Assembly (NCBI GenBank): GCA_016708825.1
Contig: JADJEZ010000006.1
Coordinates: 124,001 to 188,000 of the forward strand
DNA length: 64,000 bases
Direction of reading: 5' to 3'
Source: Betaproteobacteria bacterium
GTDB taxonomy: Bacteria; Pseudomonadota; Gammaproteobacteria; Burkholderiales; Usitatibacteraceae
Both the position numbers and the translations under genes were made by a program. Positions within the stretch are counted from its first letter, which is position 1. Every line of letters starts with the position of its first letter. The notes beneath the pieces are model-generated. The model searched no databases. It was not told the origin of the DNA and saw only the letters and a program-made list of their open reading frames with translations. Positions 1 through 13,136 of the stretch are shown piece by piece.

Positions 1-247
1 GTGCCGGCTTCCACGAGGGCCATCTCGCCGAAGATGTCGCCCTCGCCCAGGCGCGCCACCACGTAGCACTCCCCGCCCGGCGCGAACACGCGGGCCTCGG
101 CGCTGCCCGTGCGCAGGACGAAGGCGCGCGCGCCGCCTCGCCGTGGCGAACGAGCACGGAGCCTTCGAGGAACGAGACCGGATGGGCCGCGGAGAGCAGC
201 AGGTCGCGCGCCTCGGGAGCCAGCATCTGCAGGAAGGATTGCGGCAT
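1..247 (-). pseudogene. Cyclic-nucleotide-binding domain protein, partial and frameshifted
   Basis: Read from an ATG at 247, the minus strand encodes a Crp-like cyclic-nucleotide-binding beta-roll. The N-terminal part (FLQMLAPEARDLLLSAAHPV, then EGSVLVRHGEA) and the later part (RAFVLRTGSAEARVF, then VARLGEGDIFGEMALVEAG) are both typical of the fold. The sequence GDIFGEMAL is the family's phosphate-binding-cassette region. The two parts lie in different frames: two extra bases in a GC-repeat near 133-141 separate them. The gene also runs off the left window edge, so any DNA-binding or other C-terminal domain is not visible. It may be a Crp-type regulator or a stand-alone cNMP sensor; which one cannot be told. 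The frameshift looks like a GC-dinucleotide slip, real or from sequencing. Confidence 0.7.
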
Positions 248-356
248 GGCGATCACCTCGATTCCCTCAAGCGGGGCCCTCGCGGTCGGCGAGCGGGGAG
301 AACGCGCCCTCGCCACCACGACTCCCTCTTGCGGGGGAGCCGGGAGAGTTCTGCTC

Positions 357-375
357 CCTCTCCCGTGGGAGAAGG
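357..375. terminator. Weak hairpin downstream of sucD
   Basis: A short stem (CCTCTCCC, loop GT, GGGAGAAGG) lies 18 bases past the sucD stop. It has one mismatch and no T-run, so it may be a weak terminator or an intergenic repeat. The rest of 248-392 shows nothing else. Confidence 0.35.
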
Positions 376-392
376 CAGCGGTGCGGGTCTTC

Positions 393-1268
393 CTACAGGA
401 CCGACTTGAGGAGCTTGCCCATCTCCGCGGGGTTCTTCGTCACCTTGATGCCGCAGGCCTCCATCACCGCGAGCTTTTCCTGCGCGGTGCCCTTGCCGCC
501 GGAGATGATCGCGCCCGCGTGCCCCATGCGCTTGCCCGGCGGGGCGGTGACGCCGGCGATGAATCCGACGACGGGCTTCTTCATGTTGGCCTTCACCCAC
601 TCGGCGGCCGTTTCTTCGTCCGAGCCGCCGATCTCCCCGACCATGATCACGGCGTCGGTCTCGGGATCGTCGTTGAAGAGCCGGAGCAGGTCGATGTGCT
701 TCAGCCCGTTCACCGGGTCGCCCCCGATGCCGACCGCCGAAGACTGGCCCAGGCCCAGCGCCGTGAGCTGCCCCACGGCCTCGTAGGTGAGCGTGCCGGA
801 GCGCGACACCACGCCGATGCGGCCCTTCTTGTGGATGTGGCCGGGCATGATGCCGATCTTGATCTCGTCCGGCGTGATCGTGCCGGGGCAGTTCGGGCCC
901 AGGAGCAGCGTCTTCTTGCCCTTCATCCTGTCGCGCGTGCGGATCATGTCGCGCACGGGGATGCCCTCGGTGATGCAGATCACGAGGTCGAGGCCGGCAT
1001 CGACCGCCTCGTCGATGGCCGCGGCCGCGAAGGGCGGCGGCACGTAGATCACGGACACCGTGGCCCCCGTGGCGGCCTTTGCGTCTTTCACGGTGCCGAA
1101 GATCGGGATGCCCTCGAAGTTCTCGCCGGGCTTCTTCGGGTTCACGCCCGCCACGAAGCAGTTCCTGCCGTTCGCGTACTCGCGGCACATCTTCGTGTGG
1201 AACTGGCCGGTCTTGCCGGTGATGCCCTGCGTGATGACCTTGGTGTCCTTGTCGATGAGGATGCTCAT
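393..1268 (-). CDS. sucD: Succinyl-CoA ligase, alpha subunit
   Basis: The alpha subunit of succinyl-CoA synthetase interconverts succinyl-CoA and succinate with ADP/ATP (or GDP/GTP) in the TCA cycle and works as a complex with SucC in the cytoplasm. The 291-residue length is normal. An N-terminal CoA-binding Rossmann domain (GITGKTGQFHTKMCREYANG near residue 15) is followed by the ligase domain. The phospho-histidine is His250 in RMGHAGAIISGGKG. The start ATG lies one base past the sucC stop, so the two subunits are translationally linked. Nothing is unusual about the protein itself. Upstream control by an FNR-like site in front of sucC is inferred. Confidence 0.97.
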   Translation of the reverse strand: MSILIDKDTKVITQGITGKTGQFHTKMCREYANGRNCFVAGVNPKKPGENFEGIPIFGTVKDAKAATGATVSVIYVPPPFAAAAIDEAVDAGLDLVICITEGIPVRDMIRTRDRMKGKKTLLLGPNCPGTITPDEIKIGIMPGHIHKKGRIGVVSRSGTLTYEAVGQLTALGLGQSSAVGIGGDPVNGLKHIDLLRLFNDDPETDAVIMVGEIGGSDEETAAEWVKANMKKPVVGFIAGVTAPPGKRMGHAGAIISGGKGTAQEKLAVMEACGIKVTKNPAEMGKLLKSVL

Positions 1269-1269
1269 G

Positions 1270-2442
<1,173 letters not shown>

Positions 2443-2475
2443 GGTCGTCGGGGATGGGGGTGTGAAGGCCCGGCC

Positions 2476-2519
2476 ATTCTATCAGCCGGGTTCGCCGGCA
2501 CCGCCTTGATGCGCGTCAG
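2476..2519 (-). promoter_or_regulatory. FNR-like box and -10 for sucCD
   Basis: On the minus strand CTGAC-GCGC-ATCAA occupies 2519-2506 and TAGAAT occupies 2481-2476, a 24-base gap. The same arrangement is seen before oxc, tctC and the universal stress gene. The site differs from the ideal TTGAT/ATCAA palindrome at one end, so the match is good but imperfect. Confidence 0.6.
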
Positions 2520-2530
2520 CAAACGGCGGT

Positions 2531-3089
2531 TCAGTGATTCTCGGAGGGGCCGGCGTCGTCCAGCGGCGCGGAGCCGCGGTACCACTTCGGGTAGAAGCGC
2601 GCGACGGCGGGGGCGTGCGACTCGAGCGCGTGGCAGCGGTCGAGCTGCGTGGGCTTGCGCTCCGGCGAGGAGATCCCCTGCCCTGCAAAGGTCTGGTAGG
2701 CCGCGGTGGCGAGTGAGCAGGCCAGTTCGGTGATGTGCGTGCAGCCGCGCACGCCGCCCAGGAGTTCCTTCACCTTGCGCAGGTACCCCGGCCCGATCGA
2801 GAGGCCGATCAGCTTCGCGTAGTCCGGCGCAATCCGGTCGCATTCCCCCGCGTAGGGCATGGCGTCGGAGGACGCGGCGGCGTCCACGATGCGCAGTTCG
2901 CGGTCCACGGTGATGCGCAGCCACATGTCGTGGACCGCATCCCCCGGGGAGAGCTTTCGCCCGCCGACGGGAAACTCGACGTCCTTGCGGTCGAGGAGCC
3001 GCCCCTCGATGTCGAAGAGGCCGTCCTCGCGCTTGTAGCCGACGATCTCGATCGTGCGGCGGTGCAGGGGCTCGCGCTTCGCCTTCGGC

Positions 3090-3103
<14 letters not shown>
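2531..3103 (-). CDS. DUF2889 domain protein
   Basis: This 190-residue protein belongs to the DUF2889 family, recognised from RRTIEIVGYKREDGLFDIEG near the N-terminus, the HDMWLRITVD strand near residue 60, and RGCTHITEL near residue 120. The function of the family is not known. There is no signal peptide or membrane segment, so it is probably cytoplasmic. Its start overlaps the last 14 bases of the CHASE2 kinase gene, which implies translational coupling and perhaps a shared signalling role, such as substrate or partner. That is inference only. Family assignment is firm; the role is open. Confidence 0.85.
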
Positions 3104-5705
<2,602 letters not shown>

Positions 5706-5929
5706 GGATTCTCCTTGTTCTCCCCGACGCACGGGCGGCGCGACACCCGCGGCGGCCCCCTCAAGAGCGGGAATCTTACATGGAACGGCGTCGCCCGGTC
5801 ACTCCGCGAAATGGGCCGCGCTGCCCGAGGAGCGATTGCCGTCCATGACGTCGCCGGTCACCGCGAGCCGGCTCCCGGGAAGGCTTTCGTCTGGATTGAT
5901 TTGCGTTGGCCCCTGGGAAAGAATGGCCG
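5706..5929. promoter_or_regulatory. Divergent intergenic region, kinase / caspase-like gene
   Basis: These 224 bases separate two divergently transcribed genes and should hold both promoters. A TAAGAT hexamer on the minus strand near 5772-5777 could be the kinase -10. No convincing -35, operator or hairpin was found. Confidence 0.4.
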
Positions 5930-7265
5930 ATGGGCCCCGCTCGACTACTCGCCTTCCTCGCCTGCGCGGCCGTGGTCGCGACCCACGCGCGGCCGGAGCA
6001 GGAGCCCAGGCTCGCGCTCGTGATCGGAAACGGCGCCTACCGGGACGCGCCCCTCGCCAATCCGGTCAATGATGCCCGCGACGTCGCCAAGCTGCTCGCG
6101 GACCAGGGTTTTCGCGTGATCCTGCGCGAGAACGCGACGCTTCGTGAAATGCACATCGCCGCGCGGGAGTTCGGGGACGGCCTCACCCGGGACTCGGTCG
6201 CCCTGTTCTACTTCGCGGGACACGGCATGCAGGTTCGAGGGCGCAACTACCTGATACCCGTCGGCGCCGACATCGCTCGCGAGGACGAAGTCTCGTTCAG
6301 CGCCTTCGACGTGGTCGCCGTGATGGACAAGTTCGAGAGCGCGAGAAGCCGCGTGAACCTCGTCGTTCTCGACGCCTGCCGGAACAACCCGTTCGCCGGC
6401 CGCTTCAAGGTCTCCCAGGCCGGCCTGGCGCAGATCGACGCGCCTCCCGGTACCCTCATCGCCTTCGCGACGGCACCGGGTTCGGTCGCCGACGACGGCA
6501 CCGGGCGCAACGGCCTGTACACGCACCATGTGCTCGCGAACCTCTCGAGGCCGGATACGCGCATCGAGGACGTCTTCAAGGCGGTGCGTGCCGGCGTCCG
6601 CATCGCCTCATCGGGCCGGCAGGTGCCCTGGGAAAGCACCTCGCTCGAGACGGAATTCATGATGCGGGCGACGCGGCCCGCGGTGGCCATGGCGGGGGCG
6701 CGGCCGACCGCGGCTCCGGCGACCATTGCCTCGCCCCCGGCCTTCGCGCCGGGGGACAGCTGGACGTACCGCGTCACGTCGAAGACCGGGCGGGGAAGCC
6801 GGGAGCAACGGATCGTCATCCGCGAGATCCGCGGCGAGGAGGTCGAGTACGAGGGAGGGTCCTCGGGCGACCAGATGGGCAACCACAAACGCGTGGCGGA
6901 GGGCGGGCAGGTCCGGGAGTACACGCCTTCCTCGCTCTTCTACCTCTTTCCCCTTTCGCCGGGCGCTTCGTGGAGCGTGAAGTTCACCGAATCGAACCTG
7001 CGCGAAGTCCCGAGCGACGTGGACGCGACGATCAGCGCAAGGCGAGGAGACGCGAGACGCCGGCCGGCATTTTCCGGGCGATCCGATTCGCCGCGACGGC
7101 ACGTGGAAGTCCCGCAAGGACGGGTCGAGCGGGACCCTGGCGTGGACCTACTGGTACAACTCGGCGGTGAAGCGTTGGCTTCGCGCCGAATCGCGCGTGG
7201 CGCTGTCGAGCGGGCGCGTGCTGGTAGAGGAGCGCTTCGACCTCGTTTCGTACGAGGTGCGTTAG
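5930..7265 (+). pseudogene. Caspase-family (C14) peptidase, frameshifted near the C-terminus
   Basis: After a signal peptide (residues about 1-20) the protein has a caspase/metacaspase fold: RLALVIGNGAYRDAPL begins the p20-like domain, the catalytic histidine is His98 in YFAGHGMQ and the cysteine is Cys150 in VVLDACRNNPF. A second region (about 255 onward, DSWTYRV) looks like a beta-rich secreted domain. The start at 5930 follows GGGAAAG; a TTG at 5906 is possible. Near 7033-7045 one base seems missing: the frame up to DVDATISA continues as RRDGTWKSRKDG and ends ERFDLVSYEVR at 7265 in the next frame. The stop overlaps the converging DUF1499 stop by four bases. Likely secreted protease or scaffold; substrates unknown. 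Confidence 0.8.
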
Positions 7266-7765
7266 GCCGGGCGCGGCGGCTGCAGGACGAGCCGCAGGCG
7301 CTCCACGCGCTCCCGGTTCACGCCGAAATCGCGGATGCCCAGCCGCGCGGCGCTCTTCACGTGGATCACCGAGGCGGCCGCGTCCAGGGCGAACTCGGCA
7401 TCGTCGACAAAGCCCAGGTGCTCGCTCGCGAACTGCACGTGCAGGTAGCCGGGCGTTCGGGTGACGATCGTGGCGCGCGGCATCGCGGCGATGGCGGCCC
7501 CGAGCGCTCCCCAGGCTTGCGCGGCATCGCCCGTGAAGGCGATCGGGGCGACGTGGTGCCGGGCATCCGCGCGCGGCGCGGTGGAGGAAACCCAGTTGGG
7601 GCGCGAGCCGTTGTCCGCAAAGCGCCCGGCGGAGAAACCCAGCACGTCCGGACGGGATCCGGAGAAGAGTCCCAGGGAGGGCCCGACCACGACGGCGGCG
7701 AGCGCCACGAGGGCGAGGGACGCGAGGCCGATCACGGCGACGCGCCCTGCCCGCCGAAAGTTCAC
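7262..7765 (-). CDS. DUF1499 membrane-anchored protein
   Basis: This 167-residue protein has an N-terminal membrane segment (residues about 9-30) followed by a DUF1499 domain, recognised from RPNWVSSTAP near residue 55, PRATIVTRTPGYLHVQF, FVDDAEFALD and a closing RLGIRDFGVNRERVERLR. DUF1499 proteins have no assigned activity. The start is the GTG at 7765, whose bases overlap the TGA of the upstream quinone oxidoreductase as GTGA, so the two genes are translationally coupled. Its stop overlaps the stop of the caspase-like gene on the other strand. Confidence 0.85.
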   Translation of the reverse strand: MNFRRAGRVAVIGLASLALVALAAVVVGPSLGLFSGSRPDVLGFSAGRFADNGSRPNWVSSTAPRADARHHVAPIAFTGDAAQAWGALGAAIAAMPRATIVTRTPGYLHVQFASEHLGFVDDAEFALDAAASVIHVKSAARLGIRDFGVNRERVERLRLVLQPPRPA

Positions 7766-8739
7766 GGCACCAGGATCGTGGAGCCCGTGGTCTTGCGCGC
7801 CTCGAGGTCGCGGTGGGCCTGCTGCGCGTCCTTGAGCGCGTACGACTGCCTCGGCGTCACCATGATGTTGCCGGCGAGCACGTGGTCGAAGAGCTCCTTC
7901 GCGGAGGCCAGCAGGTCCTCGCGCTTGGCGGCATAGCCCATGAGCGTCGGGCGCGTCACGTAGAGCGAGCCCTTGGCCGCGAGGAGCCCGGTGTTGAGGG
8001 CGTCGACCGGCCCCGACGAATTGCCGAAGAGCGCGAGGAGCCCGCGGCCCTGCAGGCAGTCGAGGCTCTTGAGGAAAGTGTCCTTGCCGACGGAGTCGTA
8101 CACCACCGGCACCTTCTTGCCGCCGGTGATTTCCTCGACTCGCTTGACGAAGTCCTCCTTCGTGTAGTCGATGGTGTGCGCCGCGCCGTGGTCGCGCGCG
8201 AGCTTCGCCTTCTCCTCGGAGCCGACGGTTCCGATCAGGTTCACGCCGATGGCCTTTGCCCACTGGCAGGCGATGAGGCCCACGCCTCCCGCGGCCGCGT
8301 GCCACAGGATGGTGTCGCCGGATTTCGGCGTGAGGTGCAGCCGGCGCAGCAGGTACTGCACGGTGAGCCCCTGCAGCATCATGCTCGCGCCCTGCTCGAA
8401 GCTTATGCCTTCGGGCAGCTTCACCAGCCGGTCGGCCGGATGGATCTTCTTCTCCGAATAAGCGCCCACCGGCCCGTTGCAGTAGGCGACGCGGTCACCC
8501 GCCTTCAGGTCCGCAACACCCGCGCCGACCGCCTCGACCACGCCCGCGGCCTCCAGGCCGAGACCCGAGGGCAGCGGCAGCGGGTACAGGCCCGTGCGGT
8601 GGTAGGTGTCGATGTAATTGAGGCCGATGGCCTTGTGCGCGATGCGCGCTTCATTGGGGCCGGGATCGCCGACGGCGACTTCCTCCCATTGCAGGACTTC
8701 GGGACCGCCGGTCTTGTGGATGCGGATGGCATGGGGCAT
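7762..8739 (-). CDS. NADPH:quinone oxidoreductase, zinc-free MDR family
   Basis: A 325-residue medium-chain dehydrogenase/reductase of the quinone oxidoreductase (QorA) group, expected to reduce quinones with NADPH in the cytoplasm. Visible features are the GroES-like N-terminal half with GLNYIDTYHRTGLYPLPLPS, and the cofactor-binding Rossmann half with HAAAGGVGLIACQWAKAIG around residues 145-165. Zinc ligands of alcohol dehydrogenases are absent, as expected. It begins 107 bases downstream of the formyltransferase-like gene, past a strong hairpin, so it probably has its own promoter. It is coupled to the DUF1499 gene by a GTGA overlap. Confidence 0.93.
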   Translation of the reverse strand: MPHAIRIHKTGGPEVLQWEEVAVGDPGPNEARIAHKAIGLNYIDTYHRTGLYPLPLPSGLGLEAAGVVEAVGAGVADLKAGDRVAYCNGPVGAYSEKKIHPADRLVKLPEGISFEQGASMMLQGLTVQYLLRRLHLTPKSGDTILWHAAAGGVGLIACQWAKAIGVNLIGTVGSEEKAKLARDHGAAHTIDYTKEDFVKRVEEITGGKKVPVVYDSVGKDTFLKSLDCLQGRGLLALFGNSSGPVDALNTGLLAAKGSLYVTRPTLMGYAAKREDLLASAKELFDHVLAGNIMVTPRQSYALKDAQQAHRDLEARKTTGSTILVP

Positions 8740-8799
8740 TTCAGTCTCCTCGTATCATTGCTTCGTCGATCCTTCGTCTCACAGCATACCCCGCAAACG

Positions 8800-8824
8800 C
8801 GACGCCCCGCGGTGCGGGGCGTCG
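8800..8824 (-). terminator. Hairpin terminator of the oxalate operon
   Basis: A perfect 11-base-pair stem, CGACGCCCCGC / GCGGGGCGTCG with loop GGT, lies just past the formyltransferase-like stop at 8847. There is no clear T-run. It separates oxc-frc-formyltransferase from the quinone oxidoreductase. Confidence 0.6.
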
Positions 8825-8846
8825 GCGCGACGTTCCGGGAAGGGAT

Positions 8847-9774
8847 CTAGCTTCCGAGCAGCGTGCCCGGGCCCGCGCCCGCGGCCTTGGCCCACTCGGC
8901 GGCGGAAACTTTCTTGCCTTCTTCCGGCTTCACTTTCGCGATTTCCACCTGGCCGCCCTGGGCGGTGATGCGGATCGTCTCGGCACCCACCTCCGCGATC
9001 TCGCCGATCTTGCCCTTCACGGCGCCGAAGGTGCGCACGACGTGCTTCCTCGAGCCGAAGAGCTGCAGCTTCATGCCGCTGCACGTGGTCCACGCGCCCG
9101 GCGCCGGGTCGGCGCCGCGGATCAGGTTGTGGATCAGGTCCACGTGGTTGGCCCAGTTGATGCGCGCCTCGGCGGCGCGGAACCAGCCTTCGTAGGAGGC
9201 CTGGGACTCGTCCTGGACGAGTTCGCGGTGCCTGCCGGCCACCACCAGGTCGGCGGCCTCCAGCATCGCCTGCGACGCCCATCCGGAAGAGCCGGTCGAA
9301 GTAGACCCAGCCCAGCGTGTCGTTGTCGGCGACCGGCGTCGCTTCTGCAGGATCACCGCGCCTCGTCGAGGCCGTCGTCGAGGGCCGGAAGATGGTCAGC
9401 CCGGTTTCGGTCTCGCCCCGGGTGATCGGCCAGTTGATGGAGCTGGGGCCGCGGAACTTCGGCAGCAGCGACGGGTGGTACTGGATCGTGCCGTGCTTCG
9501 GGATGTTCACGAACTCCTGCGGCGCGAACTGCAGCACGAAGGCCATGATCCCGATGTCGGCATCCGCGGCCTGCATCGCAGCCACGGCCTCCGGGGCCCG
9601 GAGCGAGGCGAACTGGCAGACCTCAGGCCTCCTCGCGGCGCCGCGCAGCGGATCGGGCTTGCCGCCTTCCTTCTCCGGCGCGCAGAAGACTCCCGCCACG
9701 GTATCGCCGCGGGCGAGAAACGCCTCCAGCACGGCTTTCCCAAAGTCCTGCTGGCCGATGATCGCGATCTTCAT
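8847..9774 (-). pseudogene. Formyltransferase-fold protein (10-formyl-THF hydrolase / Fmt type), several frameshifts
   Basis: The N-terminal part (MKIAIIGQQDFGKAVLEAFL, later HGTIQYHPSLLPKFRG) is a formyltransferase domain closest in look to the N-terminal hydrolase domain of 10-formyltetrahydrofolate dehydrogenase and to Met-tRNA formyltransferase. The catalytic His of YHPSLLP is present. The C-terminal half (ARINWANHVDLIHNLIRGAD, PGAWTTC) is typical too, but in another frame. Between about 9262 and 9372 I infer up to four small indels: the stretches matching DDGLDEG, VILQK and the following ADNDTLGWVYFDRLF fall in different frames. It is the last gene of the oxalate operon, 19 bases after frc. 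It could move or hydrolyse formyl groups derived from formyl-CoA. Either a pseudogene or poor sequence. Confidence 0.75.
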
Positions 9775-9793
9775 GTCAGGTGTCCCGCGGACT

Positions 9794-11167
9794 TCAGGGG
9801 CGGGGGGGGCCGCACGATCGCTCTGCGCTGCCCCGCTGGTCGCCTTGCCACACCAGCGAGCGCTTCAACCTCACCTCCGACTGCTGAGCGGCCGCCTCCG
9901 CCGCCTTCTTGGGCGGGAGGGAAAACGCCCCGGCGCTCTTCAGCGCGCCGACCCTCGCCGCGTCGTAGCCGAGCACCTCCTTCAGCACCTCCTCGGTGTG
10001 CTCGCCCAGCAGCGGGCTCCTCTCGATTCTCGCGGGAGACGCCGAGAGCTTGATGGGCATGCCGACGTTGAACCATTTGCCGCGCTTCGGGTGGTCGATC
10101 TCGACCCACATGTCGCGCCCGCGGATGTGCTCGTCGGTGGCCAGGTCGGTCGTGGACATGATGGGGCCGCAGGGCACGTCGAGGGGATTCAGGATCGCCA
10201 TCAGCTCGCGCTTGTCGTACTTCTCCGCGAACTTGTTGAGCAGGCTCCAGACCAGGTCCTGGTTCTTGCGCCGCTCGGCGATGGTGGCCACCCGCGGGTC
10301 TTTCGCGAGCTCGGGCGCGCCCACGTCCGGGCCGATGCGATTGGCGAGCGCGGCCCACACCGCCTCCTGCACCACCACGTAGAGCCAGTCGTTGGGGCCG
10401 TGCGGCTTGCAGTGGATGGCGTTGCCGAGCTGGCCACCGCCGGAGTCGTTGCCGGCCCGCGGCACGTCGCCCATGCCCTGGAACGTGGGAACGGAATACT
10501 CGGAGAGCTCCTGGCGCGTGAGGCGCTGGTGATCGCGGAACTTGACGCGGCACAGATTCATCACGCCGTCCATCATCGCCACTTCGACGTACTGTCCTTC
10601 CCCGTCGCGCCGCGCCTGGTGCAGCGCGGCCAGCAGCCCGATCGCCAGATGCAGCCCCGTGCCGGAGTCGCCGATCTGCGCGCCGGTGACGAACGGGGGA
10701 CCGTCGGGGAGGCCGGTCGTGCTCATCGCGCCGCCCATCGCCTGCGCGACGTTTTCGTAGGCCTTGAATTCGGCGTACGGGCCGGTGGAGCCGAAGCCCT
10801 TGATCGAGCCCATCACGATGCGCGGATTGATCTCGTGGATCTTGTCCCAGGTGAAGCCGAAGCGGTCGAGCACGCCGGGGCCGAAGTTCTCCATGATGAT
10901 GTCGCAGCGCTTGATCAGGTCGATGAATACCGCCTTGCCATCCGCGCTCTTCATGTTGACCGTGATGGAGCGCTTGTTGCAGTTGAGCATCGTGAAGTAG
11001 AGGCTGTCCGCCCCGGGGACGTCGCGCAGCTGGCCCCGCGTCGCGTCGCCCTGGGGCGGCTCGAACTTGATGACGTCGGCGCCCATCCAGGCGAGGAGCT
11101 GCGAGCAGGTCGGGCCCGCCTGCACGTGGGTCATGTCGAGGATGCGTACGCCCTTGAGTGCTTCCAT
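9794..11167 (-). CDS. frc: Formyl-CoA:oxalate CoA-transferase (CaiB/BaiF family)
   Basis: A class III CoA-transferase that moves CoA from formyl-CoA to oxalate, giving oxalyl-CoA for the neighbouring decarboxylase. The protein starts MEALKGVRILDMTHVQAGPT as in known Frc proteins. Asp167 in TGAQIGDSGTGLHLA fits the catalytic aspartate, and KRSITVNMKSADGK and GSIKGFGSTGPY are family signatures. At 457 residues it is about 25-30 longer than the usual 428-430. The extra tail after LPPKKAAEAAAQQ is rich in Arg and Ser and lies next to a run of eight G at the gene end, so it may be frameshift read-through. It lies 51 bases after oxc in one operon. Confidence 0.93.
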   Translation of the reverse strand: MEALKGVRILDMTHVQAGPTCSQLLAWMGADVIKFEPPQGDATRGQLRDVPGADSLYFTMLNCNKRSITVNMKSADGKAVFIDLIKRCDIIMENFGPGVLDRFGFTWDKIHEINPRIVMGSIKGFGSTGPYAEFKAYENVAQAMGGAMSTTGLPDGPPFVTGAQIGDSGTGLHLAIGLLAALHQARRDGEGQYVEVAMMDGVMNLCRVKFRDHQRLTRQELSEYSVPTFQGMGDVPRAGNDSGGGQLGNAIHCKPHGPNDWLYVVVQEAVWAALANRIGPDVGAPELAKDPRVATIAERRKNQDLVWSLLNKFAEKYDKRELMAILNPLDVPCGPIMSTTDLATDEHIRGRDMWVEIDHPKRGKWFNVGMPIKLSASPARIERSPLLGEHTEEVLKEVLGYDAARVGALKSAGAFSLPPKKAAEAAAQQSEVRLKRSLVWQGDQRGSAERSCGPPRP

Positions 11168-11218
11168 TCTGGTCTCCGGGAAATTGCTTCGGCAGGCGAA
11201 CAGGCCGCCTGCCCGCGT

Positions 11219-13019
11219 TCAGGGTTGGATCTGCGGCTTCTTCGCGCTTTGCGGGTTCAGGCTCGTGATGCGCCCGCTCTCGGTGCCGGCGGTCTCGTCG
11301 ATGACGGCGTTGATGAGCGTGGGCTTGCGCGAGAGGATGGCCGCTTCCATGGCCTTGCGCAACTCGGCCGGGGTCGCCACCTGCACGCCCACGCCGCCGA
11401 AAGCCTGCATCAGCATCTCGTAGCGCGCGCCCTTCACGAACACGGTGGGCGCGACATCGGGCCCGCCGGCCGGGTTCACGTCGGTGCCTCGGTAGACGCC
11501 GTTGTTGTTGAGCACCACCACGCAGACCGGCAGGTTGTAGCGGCAGATGGTCTCGACTTCCATGCCGGAAAAACCGAAGGCGCTGTCGCCCTCGATCGCG
11601 ATCACCGGCTGGCCGCTCACCACGGCGGCCGCCACCGAAAAGCCCATGCCGATGCCCATGATTCCCCAGGTGCCGACGTCCAGCCGCTTTCTCGGCTTGT
11701 ACATGTCGACGATGCTGCGGGTGAAGTCGAGCGCATTGGCCCCTTCGTTGACCAGCATCGCATCCGGGTTGGCCTTGACGATGTCGCGCACCACGTTCAG
11801 CGCGCTGTGGAAATTCATCGGCTGCGGATCCCTGGCGAGGGTCTCGGCCATCTTGGCGAGGTTCTTCCCCCTGCGCTCGGCGATCGCCGCGAGCCACTCG
11901 GCCGGGGGCCTGGCCCAGTCGGAGCCGATGCCCGCGAGCAGCGCCGACACGCAGGAGCCGATGTCGCCCACCAGCGGCGCGTCGATGCGCACGTTGCTGT
12001 CCGCCTCCTGGGGCGAGATGTCGACCTGGATGAACTTCTGCCCGCCCCAGTCCTTGTGGCCCTTGCCGCCCCAGGTCTTGCCCTTGCCGTGCGAGAGCAG
12101 CCAGTTCAGGCGCGCGCCGACGAGCATCACGACATCGGCTTCGGGCAGCACGAAGGACCGGGCGGCGGCGGCGGACTGCTCGTGCGTGTCGGGCAGCAGG
12201 CCCTTGGCCATGGCCATGGGCAGGTAGGGAATCCCGGTCTTCTCGACCAGCGCACGGATGTCCGCGTCCGCCTGGGCATAGGCCGCACCCTTGCCCAGCA
12301 GGATCAGCGGGCGCTTCGCGTTCCTGAGCAGGTCGAGCGCGCGCCGCACCGCGTCCGGGGCCGGGATCCGGCGCGGGGCCGGATCGACGACCTTGATCAG
12401 AGATTTCCGCCCGGCCTCCGCGTCCATGCTCTGCGCGAACAGCTTCGCCGGCAGGTCGAGGTAGACGCCGCCCGGCCGTCCGGAGACGGCGGCGCGGATG
12501 GCGCGCGCGATGCCCACGCCGATGTCCTCGGCGTGCAGCACGCGGAAGGCGGCCTTGCACAGCGGCTTGGCGATGGCGAGCTGGTCCATCTCCTCGTAGT
12601 CGCCCTGCTGCAGGTCGACGATCTCGCGCTCGCTCGAGCCGCTCACGAGGATCATGGGGAAGCAGTTGGTCGTGGCGTTCGCGAGCGCGGTCAGGCCATT
12701 GAGGAATCCGGGGGCCGACACCGTCAGGCAGATTCCCGGCTTCTGCGTGAGGAACCCGGCGATGGCGGCGGCGTTGCCCGCGTTCTGCTCATGGCGAAAC
12801 GAAATCACGCGCATGCCTTCGGCCTGCGCCTTGCGCGCGAGGTCGGTGATCGGGATGCCCGGCAGGCCGAAGATCGTGTCGATGCCGTTGAGCTTGAGGG
12901 CGTCGATGACCAGGTGAAAGCCGTCGGTCACTTCAGGCGCACTCGCGTCGGCCACGCCCTGGCGCGCCCGGTTGCTGGCGGCCCTGGCCGGATACGGCCG
13001 GATCGGTGACGGTTGCCAT
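11219..13019 (-). CDS. oxc: Oxalyl-CoA decarboxylase
   Basis: This thiamine-diphosphate enzyme converts oxalyl-CoA to formyl-CoA and CO2. The three domains are clear: the N-terminal Pyr domain (GIDTIFGLPGIPITDLARKA and the FRHEQNAGNAA glutamate segment), a central domain, and a C-terminal PP domain with the GDSAFGFSGMEVETICRYNL ThDP/Mg motif and NNNGVYRG. It matches Oxc over its length more closely than acetolactate synthase. The start is uncertain. An ATG at 13019 with GAGGAG nearby reads MATVTDPAVSG but then hits a stop; one extra base near 12985 would join it to AASNRARQGVADASAPEVTD. Otherwise a GTG within that stretch is the start. First gene of the oxalate operon. Confidence 0.93.
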
Positions 13020-13136
13020 GCTGTTCTCCTCGTGGGACCGGCCCCGGACGCCGGTGCGGATCGCACCGGCGGCCAGCCCGATCATTCCGCGCCGGACGCG
13101 GGCGCCTCGGGCGCGGCACTGTTGAATCGCGCTAGA

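Noticed and set aside
9317..13009. A 1230-codon plus-strand frame across the oxalate operon
   Set aside because: Composition is that of a reverse-strand shadow, and three recognisable enzymes occupy the minus strand.
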